From positions 102,096-166,095 of the forward strand of contig NW_001799511.1 of NCBI RefSeq assembly GCF_000165425.1: DNA of 64,000 nt. The letters run 5' to 3'. This document shows positions 24,736 to 36,876 of this stretch, in pieces (within the stretch, counting starts at the first letter, position 1; each line of letters opens with the position of its first letter). The DNA comes from Paramecium tetraurelia. Lineage: Eukaryota; Ciliophora; Oligohymenophorea; Peniculida; Parameciidae. The notes below the pieces were generated by a model. It was not told the DNA's origin. It saw only the letters and a list, made by a program, of their open reading frames with translations, and searched no databases. Made by a program: the position numbers and the translations under genes.

Positions 24736-26882
24736 TCAATCTTGGAAAGGTTGAATGTCTTATTATTTTTATTATGGTTATTATTATGGTTTTATCTTTT
24801 GCATCAATGAGCGCATGAAGTTTTTTTGAGGGGAAGGTGGTTCTGGAGTAGCAATATAGGATAGTTTCTAATTAGGAGATACAGGAATAGGTTTTATTAT
24901 CAATGGACTTTGACATTCAAAATTCTTAGGAATATGCAAAGGTTGAGCATTGGATATTGATTTAACGATGTCTCGGAATTCATTCAAAAATCTGTCGTTG
25001 TAATACTCAACGATTCTTGTGAAGACTTGCTTTTGTTACGAGTAATATTTAGTGTATAGCTATTGAGATTTAAAATGTTCTTACTTTATTGAAAGAATTA
25101 AAGGAAGGACTTTGTTTGTGATGTTTTTGTATCACATAAAATGTGCAAACTATCACAGTGTCAAAAATCACATCTTTAAGGACTTCTAATTTTGGATTCT
25201 TCATAAATTCACATATTGCTGAATAAGCAAAATCATGAATTTCTAATTGTAGTATTTTACAAAGTTCTTTCACTCTCAAGGCTAAATGGTTCTAGAATCT
25301 TCTCACCAATTCCTATTCAAAATATTTTGGGGAATCTACATGACATTATTATATATTCAATACTATCTCTGAAGATTTCAACTAGTTTCTTAGCATCTGT
25401 TTGCCACATCAAATTGAATAGGATGTGTTTCTCTAATTCAAATAGTTATGAAGTAATAGTAGAGGGCATCTGTCGATTGAAATGAGCAAAATTAGCAATC
25501 ACTCTAAATAAATCAAGTGGGCTTATCTCAAAGATTGTGCATAATTATTTCATGTTATACAATAGGTTAGGTTTTTAGTTTATGATCTAATGCGTGTACA
25601 AGGACAAACCCAAAATAGAAAATTGGAAACAATCATTTTGAAGTAATTTCAAATCAAATTAACCTTCATTCTATTTAATTAATGAGTCAATGACAGCTAG
25701 AGATAATGTGAATATAGTTTATTCTTGTTCATTTTATTTTTAAGTTTTCATTGCTTCTGTGACTTCGAAATACTTTCTAATTTTATGGATTGCCCTATCA
25801 TAAAACTCTTTTTCATCATAATCCTCAAAACATTTATAATTTTGCATAGTGATTTTCTTCATCCATTAATATAATTCCATACATTTACTTATTGGAGTTT
25901 GAGGAATAGCATTTTTTTTAATATCAAAATAAGTTTGTTCTAAGGTGTTAGAGAACTTGTTGTCTTTTAAAGGTGTCTGCATAAAAGGAGGGTCACTTTT
26001 TATTTTGGTTTTCTTTTGCAAAGTTTCGAATTCTGAATAATCAGTTTATTTGTTGATGTCTTTTTTAGGAGTAAATACAACTCTTTATCTTAAAAAGCAT
26101 TCTTCATCTAAATCAGAATGTTTTCTGGTCTTTTCATAATATTTATGTAGTCTTTTATATGTCTAATCGATTGTATTCTCTTCAAATAAAATATGAACTT
26201 GGTTTTCTTGAGTCTCTAATTACAAATCTAAAACTTTGGCTTTATGTTGCATTATATTTGCTATTTGATTTATGCATTTAAAACACAAATTTTAATAATA
26301 TTTTAATTCCTCATCACATTCATCTAAATCATTACAAAAATAGGTCAACATTTTTTATGAAAGATCTGCTACATTTTATGTAAATGTATTTGGTAAATTT
26401 TTAAATACTATCGATAAAGATCCAACAAGAATCAAAATAACTTTACTATTTGGATCATAGATATTGTATTCATTCTTTTCTAACTACTCTTCATATTGTA
26501 AAATGTTTTATCGAACCATTATGCATAGAATCCATGCTACCTTCTTTAAGTCCTAGATATATGGATCGCTATCATCTTCTTTTCTGAATTAAGGGGTTGA
26601 ACTTGGATTCTAGAATGGCCTAAGAAATACTCAATTTATTGATTATACTGAATGAGGCTAAAGCATTTGTCAAACTTTTTGTATAATCTGAAGCTGAAAT
26701 TGGCTTATCTGACAACACTATCAAATTCACTTGAATGTTACTTCAAAAGAGAAGGAAGCTCTTACAAAACCAATAAGAACTACTCAATATCAGTTTGGGG
26801 ATCCAAATTGCGAATTACCTACAATCTTATTACTATTATACTTATGTAAGTGTTATTCCATTGCCTTATTTTGTTTATCCAT
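24736..26882 (-). CDS. retinoblastoma-like pocket protein
   Basis: Cell-cycle transcription repressor family that binds E2F/DP through the A and B pocket domains. Minus strand, probable start ATG at 26882 (MDKQNKAMEQHLHKYNSNK). Seen in order: an N-terminal cyclin-like region (LKKVAWILCIMVRQNILQYE), pocket A (FSILGLSLYTHQIINQKPN, FEISPLDLFRVIANFAHF), and pocket B (RVKELCKILQLEIHDFAYSA, FDTVIVCTFYVIQKHHKQSP, VFTRIVEYYNDRFLNEF). A tail with RB-like Ser-Pro sites (SPLIIKPIPVSPNQK, TPEPPSPQK) follows. Ordinary introns lie near 25065-25089, 25298-25324 and 26612-26640. Two parts are shaky: a 43-nt N-terminal intron (26780-26822), and the A/B linker, where a 19-nt intron (25389-25407) or a frameshift is needed. 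Confidence 0.78.
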
Positions 26883-27101
26883 CTATTTATTGTATTTGAC
26901 AGCTTTGACTACACAAATAAACTACAGCTGGAACGTAAATCTAAATACCTTGGAATGAAATATACTTTTTCTTCTTATTCTGAAAATTACTGCATAGCTA
27001 TTTTCACTTTATCTAAGGTTTCTTGATCCAAATTTAGTTAATTAGAAAATTCTTCTATATACATTCTTCCCGGGTAATTTTATTATATTTATTAACTATT
27101 A

Positions 27102-28949
27102 ATGAATATTTTTGAAAAATCAAAATGTTGTGTATGTTCAAAGACTCTTCAAATATTGTAATTAATTCTAATCATAATTTTAGCCTTATGCGTTTATCTA
27201 GCCAGTGTAAAAGGTGTCATTAAGATGTGTGTCTCCCTTGTAGCAGCAATCAAATCAAGGTAATTCCATTTCATCTACAAAGTTATATGCTATTCCGAAT
27301 GAATTGGTTAGAGAGTTTGAAAAACCATAAAGAGTTTGTGATAATTGTTACAGAGATTACCTGTATTATCAGGATTTGATCAAAGTATACAAAATAAAAT
27401 GGAATACTAAATCACTTCTCATGAGCAAAATATTGGGTGACAAAAAGAGAAAGATTAAGTTTAAACAGCCTCTAGAGTTGTTTGATAAACAGAACATTGA
27501 AAAGGATATACTGACTGGAAGATCAGATGCTCATCTATTAAATTACAGCATAAGAGAATTCGTAACCCAGAGTTAATAAGGACTGTAACAAGAAGAAATT
27601 AGGAAATCGATTATTCGTGTTTTGGAACTATTCGTAGCTCATAATCCAACTATTGGGTATTGTTAGGGGATGAATTATATTGCAATTATTTGTTTATGCA
27701 TAGCAGATGAGGAAGGGGCCTTTCTTCTAATGAATCAACTCTTTAATGAGATTATACCTCCAAGATTCTTCTCAAATTCGTAAGGAGCATCTTTAATTGG
27801 CTATCAGGCTGAACTTAACTTTCTTCAAGAGATGATTGGTGTTAATGGTTTCTAAAATAGAGAATCCTTATCTCAATTTATCGAACTTTTCGGACCATAA
27901 CTCCTATTAACTTTGATGATTTAAGTGCTTAATACCAGTTCATTGTTAGTCACTTGGATTGAAATGTTCAAACTCAAATCCTTTATTCCTATTGACAATG
28001 TTATACTGTACACTCTAAATACTGCGACTAAAGGTTAAAATCTAATGCATCCTAAAATTCTAAATAACATAGGAAAATGTATTTATATGTTCCTATTAAA
28101 TACAAGTTGTTCATTATCCCAATTTAATTGAAATGTTTAAAAAGGAGAAAGCTTACTTTACAAAATTTGAAAGGACAATCTACATAGAGTAATATTACTC
28201 AAAAACAAGTCGATCATGGGTGAAAAATGATCCTATCATCTTGAATAAATTAAAAAAAATATCAAATCTTGATATTGATGAAATTACAACGCTGCAAACA
28301 GAATTCAAAAAGTATTGTTTAGAGAAAAGAACCATTTAAGTTGATTAATAGTAAAGAAAAAGTATGAAATAATTAGCATAATTGACTGATTCATCTGATG
28401 AAGATGGAGATGATCGATATAGAGAGTCTTTAATAATATAATAATTTAAACTCTAAAAATATGGCATCAATATAAATACATTTCTTACATTTATGGTAAT
28501 ATCATCAGTTATTTATATATAAATAGGAGATATTTTTACGAAAAGAGTCCGAACATTATACTTTAGATTAAGAAAAATTGTAGTTAATTTTTAACTTATT
28601 TGATGAAAATAAATCAGAACTCTTAGATTTTAGAGAATTTCTCATTTGTTTAAGCATTTTGCTGAGAGGATCTTTTGCCGATAAGTTTAAGATGCTCTTC
28701 ACTGCTCATACCTAGAACGTCTTGAAATTTTAAGATTTTGAAACACTTCTCTCCCTACTTATACCCTATGATATATAATAAACAAAGGAGTATACTGAAT
28801 TCTAATAGAGAATCGTTCAGCCTTATTTCACATACTTTGATATGTTGAGAGTATTAAAAGATCCCTTGATTGTTCAATTAGAAGTGAACAAAGAGATGAC
28901 TGCGTCTCAGATTAAGAAATTAAATTCATATAAAGGAATAATAGATTGA
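27102..28949 (+). CDS. FYVE-type zinc finger, TBC and EF-hand protein (putative Rab GAP)
   Basis: Predicted Rab GTPase-activating protein. The N-terminus has a treble-clef zinc finger (CCVCSKTL, CKRCHQDVCLPCSSNQ, VCDNCYRDY) like FYVE fingers. The TBC domain contains FVAHNPTIGYCQGMNYIAII with the catalytic glutamine finger YCQ. The arginine-finger block reads IEKDILTGRSDAH, not the usual IxxDxxR spacing. The C-terminal part carries an EF-hand-like region (NLFDENKSELLDFREFLICL). Introns lie near 27155-27180, 27261-27283, 28079-28106 and a 31-nt one near 28498-28528. The domain order resembles the TBC1D8/9 group with the GRAM domain replaced by a zinc finger. It ends 8 nt from the next gene's stop. 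Confidence 0.85.
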
Positions 28950-28957
28950 TGAGATTA

Positions 28958-29691
28958 TCACATATTTGATTATTTATTTATTCTTTCACGGCATTGCTTA
29001 GGTAGATCTTCATCATCAAAGTTAGTTTCTCTCTTTTCGTTAAAAGAAAGTTTATCCCTCTATTCTTCTAAAGGGATGTTTTCTGATAATTTTTGCAATT
29101 CATCCAAAAATAACATTGGATCATTTTCTTCTAAATTATCATCTTTTGTATTTTCATTGGAAGATTTTAAGGCATCAATGACCTCTCCTTTATCCTTCAA
29201 TTTGGCCAATATTCTTGTGCCTATATTTCCTGGATCATTTGATTAAGCAAGTTCGTAATCCTCATCGTTCTCCTAATAGTATTCCATTTTCAGGTTAAGT
29301 TAAGTTGCATCACTTTTAGCACTGCATTTCTTTTAATGAATTTATAAGTTATCTATAACACCTTTCCATTTACAACCATAGTTTCTATTTAAACAATAAA
29401 CAGCCAGTTCACTTATAATTCCTGCAGCAATACGATCAGCTTTGATAAATTTCAAATATACATTAGAAGTCCTTTTATTTTGTATTTGCTCTGCATTGAG
29501 GACAATTAGGATGATCCTTCAACCAGAAAACAATGCATGGTTTACAAAAAGTATGGCTTCATAATATTAAATTAATACCCGCATTTTAATCTAGTGGGTT
29601 CATCAAAAACAGCCGAACAAATAGTACACTTTAAGTATTTTGATATAGAATGTTCATTTACAAAATTTCGCTCCTATTTTATACTTTCCAT
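28958..29691 (-). CDS. RING-finger protein with TRAF-type zinc finger (E3 ligase-like)
   Basis: Minus strand from MESIKQERNFVNEHSISKYL. A RING finger is seen as CTICSAVFDEPTRLKCGHTF, CKPC and CPQC, with the Cys/His order C3HC4. It is followed by a TRAF-type finger (YCLNRNYGCKWKGVIDNLQI then HQKKC) and a long acidic C-terminal tail. Two 22-nt introns are needed: one inside the RING right after KCG, and one near 29434-29455 joining KDFQ to SDRIAAGIIS. E3 ubiquitin ligase activity is inferred from the RING family. The tail (ELQKLSENIPLEEQRDKLSF) is helical. About 228 aa. Confidence 0.85.
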
Positions 29692-30022
29692 TATTTAATT
29701 AATAATTAATAATTAATTATAATTCTATTAATTATATATAAATAACTAAAACTCTTTAATTGAATAGAAAATCTGAAATTTTGATAATTATTTATTCAAT
29801 CAAATCTCAATATAAATTTGATATTATTAATATATTAAAAAGATACTCATGATTAAATATAGAGATTATTGATAAATTAGAATCTTGAAATATACCATTT
29901 TATATAAGTTCACTTGAGTACACCAAGAAATACGTTTTAATTCTTCTTAAACATTTTATTTTAAATATATATATTAAATACTTGGAATTAAATTTTTATT
30001 TATAATTAAAATAAATTTTAAC
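29692..30022. other. intergenic, nothing recognised
   Basis: 331 nt of extreme AT-rich DNA (TAATTAATAATTAATT runs near 29695-29715) between divergent genes; it presumably holds both promoters. No gene seen. Confidence 0.6.
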
Positions 30023-31428
30023 ATGTCTGAAATTGAGCAGTTAACTTAGTAGAAGTAGGAGATTGAGAAAAGTCAAGCAATTTCAAATTAATGGGTTCAA
30101 TTAAAGAAGAATCTATCATCTAAATTCAAAAATCCTGCAGATGCCTTTAAATCATTATGCAAGGAAGGGAAAGATGTTTTAGCTATAGAAGATTTTGGAG
30201 ATTATGCTAAAGGATTGGATTTGTAAGATTATTGAAATATAATAAATAGAACCTAAGTATTTAAAGACATTACATTAAATGAAGAAAACTTTTCCAAAGC
30301 TTGGGAATAATGGGAGTACAAATACAAATAAAATGATCACAAATTACAAATCATTAATGAGAAACTATAACTTTTGACTATGTTGGATAATGGTGAAATG
30401 CCTAAAGAAGCTTCAAGAGGATTAGATACAGCACCAAATAAAAGAGTATAATCAATAGCAAATAATTGTGAAACATTAGAAAAACTACAAGAGAAACTGG
30501 ATAGTCTAGTCAATGAGGGATAAAAATAGAAAGAAAAATAAGATGTAGTTCAAAATGAACAAGATTGTTTTGCATAATTCTTAGCTAAGAAATCGGAAGT
30601 CAAATAACCAGAACTTCATGTTACCAAACTTCAATAAAAAAATAACGAAGAAGAAGAAGGCAGTAATCCATCTAAGGCTAAACGAAGTTATATTGATTCT
30701 ACCTATTCATATTCTAGGAATAAGGGTGCTTATGGAAGTACAGGTAATTTACTTCAAAGTAGTCTCTAAAATAAAGGTTCTTTAGGAAATAGTCAAATAT
30801 CCCTTAAATCCTCCTTTATCATTGAATCTTAAATTTAGATATCTCCTCAAAAGGCAGCATAAAACTTGAAAAATTATGTTCCAAATCCATAATAATAATT
30901 AAAGTCACCTTATGAAGAAAGACAGGTACTAGAAGAAAGAAAGTCTCAAAAAGCAAACAGAATGAAAGGGGATCTTCAAAACTATATATCAGATTTATTT
31001 TAGAATGAGAGAGAACAAAGGTAATAAATAAGAACATTTGAAAAACCATCATCCCAAGGTTTAGCTGGTTTTGTTACATCAAAAAGATTATATTAGAATG
31101 CATCCAATAAATAATCATTCGTGGATAATGATTCTTAGAATGTGTCTAAGAGAGTGCAAACTATTAGGTATTATTGAAATATGATAGTAGATATAAATTG
31201 GATGACTTTTAATCATAAAAGTTAGCGTAATATAGTTATGTTCCAAGAACAGTGCCAGATTGGACTCCTGATAGACCAGTGAGATTGTCAAATCCTAAAC
31301 CGAAATAGCCAAGTCCTAAATATACTTCTGGAAATACTCATAGATTAAATCTAAATTATTTGAAGCAAGAAAAGGAAAAGGAGTCACATGAACAAAAATA
31401 GGAGGAGTAGCCATAAGCAAATTGTTGA
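30023..31428 (+). CDS. hypothetical protein, about 450 aa
   Basis: Starts MSEIEQLTQQKQEIEKSQAI and ends QPQANC. The N-terminal 190 residues are helical and charged (EKLQEKLDSLVNEGQKQKEK, a likely coiled coil). The rest is Ser/Gln/Asn-rich and disordered, with basic patches (RTVPDWTPDRPVRLSNPKPK). Two introns are needed, 27 nt near 30225-30251 and 20 nt near 31170-31189; each removes an in-frame TGA. No family was recognised, although the short N-terminal globular part followed by a disordered tail is seen in cytoskeletal adaptor proteins. Confidence 0.75.
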
Positions 31429-31499
31429 TTTATTATTTATTAATAATATAAATACATATTGATTTTTATTTTGGTTATATAATTCATTTTATCTTCATT

Positions 31500-32478
31500 T
31501 CATTTATTAAATATGTAACTTATCAAATTAGCCAACCAAGATTAATTTTACTATTTTAACTTCAATTTTTATTTCTCTTTTTGTATATAATCGTTATAAA
31601 GGAAATCTGTTAATTTAATCAATTCTAAACAGTAATGGCCAATTAAGGATTTATATAAGATTATCAAATCAGAATGTTGAGGATTAAAGATATCACAGAT
31701 TCCCCGAGGAAACTTTCTATATTTAATATTTTCATTTATTACCTTCCATAGATGAGGAAATTTCCTACTTGAAATTATTCTACTGATCTTATGATCACAT
31801 AAGAAGGTGTAGGTCCAAATTGACTTTTCTCTTGGAAGTTGTTATTGCATTAGAATTTGAACAAATCAATATGATAATGGTTAATCAAATCATTAAATTG
31901 TTATTTAAGCTAGTTAATCTCCCTTTGCTAGGATGGGAATAACATTCACCAATTCACTTATTTGTTTGAGTGCTTACAAATCTTCAGTTTAAATTCTAGG
32001 GCCAGAGAAAAAGTAAAAACATACATGCACTCTTTCATCCAAATCTTATTAAGACAATTACTAAAATTTCTCTTTTTTTTCATATTATTGATTTTATCTT
32101 TGTTGATAAGACTTAAATTAAATCTCAATGTATCCACACAGTAGCTTAAGCCAAGATCTGAGACTGTGTTGACGTTTGAAACCAGGAGTGTCAATAAATT
32201 TGATATTCAAAGTTAAATCATTTTGGTTGAGGATACCTTTGTTTTTGAATGAATGAAGTAACCTTATATTTCTTGGATTTGTAGAGTCGAATCTCGTATG
32301 ATTTGACCATTGCCTAACATCTTTTTGAGTAAGATATCAATGAAAGTGGATTCCCCAATCCTGACTAACCAGCAACCATAATGTTCAGATAAATCTAGAT
32401 GTAAAAGATACTCAATAAGGGCTATAATCTCAGATCCAGGATATGAATCCCCCAAAGATTCGACTATTTGCGATTCAT
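31500..32478 (-). pseudogene. septin-like GTPase with broken reading frame
   Basis: Septins are filament-forming GTPases at cortical and cytokinetic structures. On the minus strand I read NIMVAGQSGLG (G1), then in another frame KSTFIDILLKKMLGNGQI, then FIDTPGF (G3), ILAKGDQL (G4, with AKGD as in septins), FGPTPSYVIIRS, and the septin-unique C-terminal block RKFPRGICDIFNPQHSDLII. Two normal 26-nt introns (about 32217-32242 and 31715-31740) join parts of it. Inside the P-loop, at about 32350-32356, one base is missing (GGG-AA-TCC where GGG-AAA-TCC is expected), and near 31905-31925 one base is extra. The N-terminus is unresolved. Pseudogene or two sequence errors. Confidence 0.72.
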
Positions 32479-32891
32479 ACTATGACTTTTCTATGTCCAA
32501 TTGAATTTTTGGTTAGGGTTATTTTAGAGAAGAGGAATTACAAGATGAAGGAGTACATTTTACTTCTATTAGTATTCCTAGGTTTGACTAGCTTATTCAT
32601 CAAATTTATGATCACTTTACTTGATTGTATCAGTTAATCCATTGATGATTGAGAAATCCTCTGTTCTTTATGTATTATCTAATTAAATTGGCTTTAAATT
32701 TGATTACAAGAAGTCTCACGTTTAGTTCTTTTGAAATCTTGCATTATAAAATTATATATTAATTAAACCAAAATCAGATTAAGGAGGTTTATTATTAGTT
32801 GATGGTAAATTATGGATTTTTGTTAAGAATAATAGAGACAAATGAAAAAGAAATAATAATCTTTTTAAGGCGAATATAATTTATTTATATA
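32479..32891. other. spacer upstream of the septin-like gene, possible lost N-terminal exons
   Basis: On the minus strand, about 32550-32690, a frame reading EDFSINGL-like and Gln-rich sequence (EQASQTQEYQQKQN) looks coding. It could be an N-terminal exon of the septin, but no GT-AG pair connects it. The rest is featureless AT-rich DNA. Confidence 0.3.
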
Positions 32892-34652
32892 ATGATTATT
32901 AAGTCTAAAGCTACAGTAACTAAGATTAAGTTGCCACAAATAGCAATGAATCACGTTCGTGAACGATCAACTCACCATTCAAAGGCAAGATCCTTGAACC
33001 CATCTCAGTCTCCGACATCTAAAATGCTATAGCCAACAACTCCTTTGCATTCAACTCATCATAAAAACTCCTCATATTATCACTATTCCAGCATTATGAA
33101 AATAGATTAGGTTCCTCTCAACGAAGTGGAAATGTTTAATTGCTTATATAAGCCACTCGATGCCACAACGACAACTAAAAACAAAGAAAGTCCTATGAAG
33201 CGTATTCGCAACAATAGCAATGAAAACTTTTAGAATCACTTCATGATATCTCGAGATCCACGTAGAAGTGCCCCTGATTTAGACATGTATCCAAACTATT
33301 TGAAAAAGCCTCAGTAATAAAATCAAACAAAAAGTATTGAAATAAGGGAGAAGATCATGGAAATATACAATTAGGTAGTGAAGTTACTGCAAAATCACAA
33401 AGGATATGTAAGATAAGTGGAAAAGAAGCAGGCTGTGATTACATTAGTAAAGTTAAGAAAAGAGTTCATGCTTTTGAATTAGGATTATAATGAATATTAT
33501 GTATTACCAGTAGCTGAGCCTGATCTTGATTTTAAGAATAGAATGGAAATGCTTATTAACTGGTTTCAACCTCATAAATTACAAAAGAGCAATAGAATCA
33601 ATCTATTATTCAATTTTGATGAATCATTTAATACTGCTGAACAAAGTTAGATAATGCAATTATTGTCTGATTAATTTAGTGATCAAGATTAGAATTATTC
33701 AACCTCTCAGTAATCTTGTGAGAACCTATCAGAAGTCTCTGGAGCAATCAGTCAATCGAAAAGAAATGCCTAATAGAACAGAACTACTAAAGGGTCAGTT
33801 TCAAGATAATCAAAACTCATAAATCCAATTGAGTAATTATAAATTTAACAAATCCAAGTTGACTAATAAAAATAGAAACACAAAAATAGTAAATAAGATT
33901 TAAAGGATTCTAAAACTTAAATACCTCGAAAATATACTAAATTAAGTATTGAAGATATCATAGATCAATAGGAAAAGAATGCTAATATAAATTATTTTGA
34001 TGATGATGAAGAACCAAGTGAAAATGGGACGGGTGATAAAGGTACAGATACAAGGAGAAGAGCAAAGAGGGATGCAAAAATGATAAGCAGGAAAAATGCT
34101 ATTCTTGGAGCTAATGGTTAACCGGTTGATAAGAAGAACTACAGAATCAATACGGATGGGTAGATGGTCAGTGATCAAATGTCTGATTAGGATAAATCTA
34201 GTGAGAATAGAAGGTAATCTGAAGAGACAAATCGAAATGGGTTGGAAAATAGAGAAGATCTATTATCCAATCAGGAATAGATTGATGAGATACTAAATCA
34301 AGTTGAAAATGATTTAATTACTTATTAGAAGATTGATGAAAACGATAATAGAAGAAAAACAAGTAAAGCTATGGAATTCAATATGGACAATAACTAACAA
34401 GGTTAAAGTAGATTTTAGAGATAGTAAACTAAATATGACCAAAATCTAATAATTAAATAAAGTCAGATTTATAAAACAGAGGCAGAGTTTTTAAATTAAA
34501 CAATTGATTAAACTGGTTTGATTGAAGCCTTGTATAATTGTTAATATATCTATGATTCTCGAATTCTGGATTTATATAGAATAGACAAATAATATACAAC
34601 TTGGGATGATGATATAGATTATATTTACTGTGGAGAATATTAATTCAGATGA
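32892..34652 (+). CDS. hypothetical, largely disordered protein, 586 aa
   Basis: One intronless frame from MIIKSKATVTKIKLPQIAMN to TGA 34650-34652. The N-terminal 100 residues are Ser/His/Pro-rich with several SP/TP sites (SQSPTSKMLQPTTPLHSTHH), suggesting phosphorylation. The middle has a helical segment (IREKIMEIYNQVVKLLQNHK). The C-terminal half is Gln/Asn/Asp-rich with a basic cluster RRRAKRDAKMISRKNAILGA that could be a nuclear signal or microtubule-binding patch. No domain recognised. Base composition matches neighbours. Confidence 0.78.
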
Positions 34653-34683
34653 TTTATTATATATATATAATGTTTATTAATGA

Positions 34684-36827
34684 TCATTATTAACTTTTTT
34701 CCTGTGCTTTTTACAATAAATCAAAGAAATTGATTGAGGAACTTCCTGTTGGTAGATTGAGAAAGCCCATAGCTGTAAAAGCTTGAAGATGTAACTTAAA
34801 TCCATCTATATTATCATAATTGGAAAATGTTGGACATAAAAATATTAAGTGTTTGCTTATTAACAAATTGAATCCCATTTTCAGAGCGGCAGCTAAAGAT
34901 TAAGAATAAGAATACTATGATCATAATCCATAATTATTGACAATATCTTCAATATTATATCCATCACAGATTCTGCTGTTAGAATCTAAGGAGGGAATGC
35001 AAAATAATGATGGATATCCAAAGATTTAACTATATTATAATTATGTTAATTTTACGTTTAAACACTTCTCTTTGAATTTCATAACATTGACTTCTTTGAT
35101 CAAGAATAAATTCTTCAATTGGCATTAGTTGTTTATAATTAACTTATACTTTCTTCTCATTCAGAAACTTAAACAGTTTCTTATTGGCTTTATTCAATTC
35201 AGCATGTTATCTAAGAATAACTGAATAGTGACCATTAGATAAGGGTAAAAAGGATTCTAAATCTTATGGAAGGATATTCAAAACAACCAAAGCGTCACAT
35301 TTGTTAATGACTTTTGTGGCAATCTCACAATCTTAGATGGTAATTGATTTGAATATATCTATTTAGTGCTCAAACAATCCTTCACAATTTGTTTATGCAC
35401 TGCTTTTCTTGTATGAATTTATTCTCCCTCTTTTAATACAACTATAATCGTCGATATAGTTATCAACAGGTTTGCATAACAACATTTAACCATCCATTAG
35501 TGGGAATGGATGTAAAATTAAGGCATAGTCATTTCTAAATTTATGGACTAACAATTCAGAGACATCAATTTTATCAGGCTTTTCTTAATTATTGTTGAGG
35601 ATAGTTTCAATATCCTCCTGTAAATCCAAAACTGGTCCCCCTCCAATTGATTATACTTAATCTAATTCTTGTTGTTCATTAGTAGGATTGATTTATTCTT
35701 GTTATTAATCTGCGCCTTATTGATCAGTCTATAAAGGTTCTTCAACCTAATCATTTTTTATGGCATCTAGTTCTCCCTCTTCATTCGGTTACTCAACAAT
35801 GGGTTGAGTTTGAATTGTCGCCTTTGGAGATGAGTTGGTATCATTTAATTCATTAGTGTCTCTTCTGATATCAGGTGAGATCATGCCTGAATAAGATTAG
35901 ATAATATATTACTATTCTTATGAGATTGTTCCCTCTCTCTCTGTTATGCCAATTCTTGTAGTTGTTATTAGAGTTATTCTTATTCCAAAGTAAGGAACCT
36001 GGCTGTTTCACTAAACCATAAGATTTGTTTGATTACTAATTTACCATCCTCTTTGACTTCAACATCTACATAATTAGATTCTTGAATAGCTTCTTTGTTT
36101 TCTTCGAAATAGTGAGATTCTTGTAATTTTTTGATTGGTCTCAATCTATCATCGAACTTATAGAGAAACTAGAATAAAAGAGAGGAATCACCTTCATTCC
36201 ATTTCTAAAACTAGATGAGTAGATACTGTCAGTTGACAAGTTTCGTTTTACATCTGTTCGTATTAGATTATTAAGTGAATCATACCAAGTCTTCAATTTT
36301 TCCTTGACTCCACTTTTGAATGACTATTTGAATACACCATCTGTAGGCTGAACAATATTATTAGAATAGATGATGAGCATCTGTTATTCTATTTTCTCTA
36401 TCAAAGTTTTCTTGCCCCTCTGCAATTTTAACTTTTGATCCAATTCTTGTTTGGCTATTTTCTTATTGACATCTGGAGTGATGGGACCTTGTCTTAACTT
36501 GGGATCTGAGAAACCGAATCTACTCTCTGCCAATGCAATAAATGCCTAGATGATTTGCATGGTTGTACATTTCTATCTCCAATTAGACAACCATCCATCG
36601 TATATATGATGGGATTGCTCTTTTATTTAAATCCATAGATTCTGCAGATCTCATCAGCATATTATTCCCATTAAGTTAGATCTTTCAATACAATCTTGAA
36701 TGAGATTTCTGGGTAGTATTGTCTAATCAGATTGGCCATGTTCTCACACTATTATGTTAACATCAAGATAGAGTACTTCGGCTGTATCGACTTTATCGGA
36801 ACTGCCTGCTATTATATACGAACTCAT
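34684..36827 (-). CDS. hypothetical protein with an MDH1B-like N-terminal domain
   Basis: Minus strand from MSSYIIAGSSDKVDTAEVLY. The first 100 residues (QYYPEISFKIVLKDLTQW, then FKQKSNPIIYTMDGCLIGD) resemble the unusual N-terminal domain of MDH1B-type proteins by position of W, C and the NPII turn. That is my inference. The malate dehydrogenase core is absent. The rest contains a helical basic segment, an acidic low-complexity stretch (about 35640-35850) and a well-ordered C-terminal region (YALILHPFPLMDGQMLLCKP ... HLQAFTAMGFLNLPTGSSS). Five introns are needed (19, 23, 26, 26 and 23 nt). About 660 aa. Function unknown. Confidence 0.72.
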
Positions 36828-36876
36828 TTTAATTAATTATCTTTATTTGTATTGTACTATAATTAATGAATCTAAA

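Noticed and set aside
24716-24810. 3' extension of the membrane-protein gene to TGA 24810 ending in a Leu-rich tail
   Set aside because: It would overlap the RB-like coding region by 75 bp; an alternative splice gives a better protein ending at 24715.
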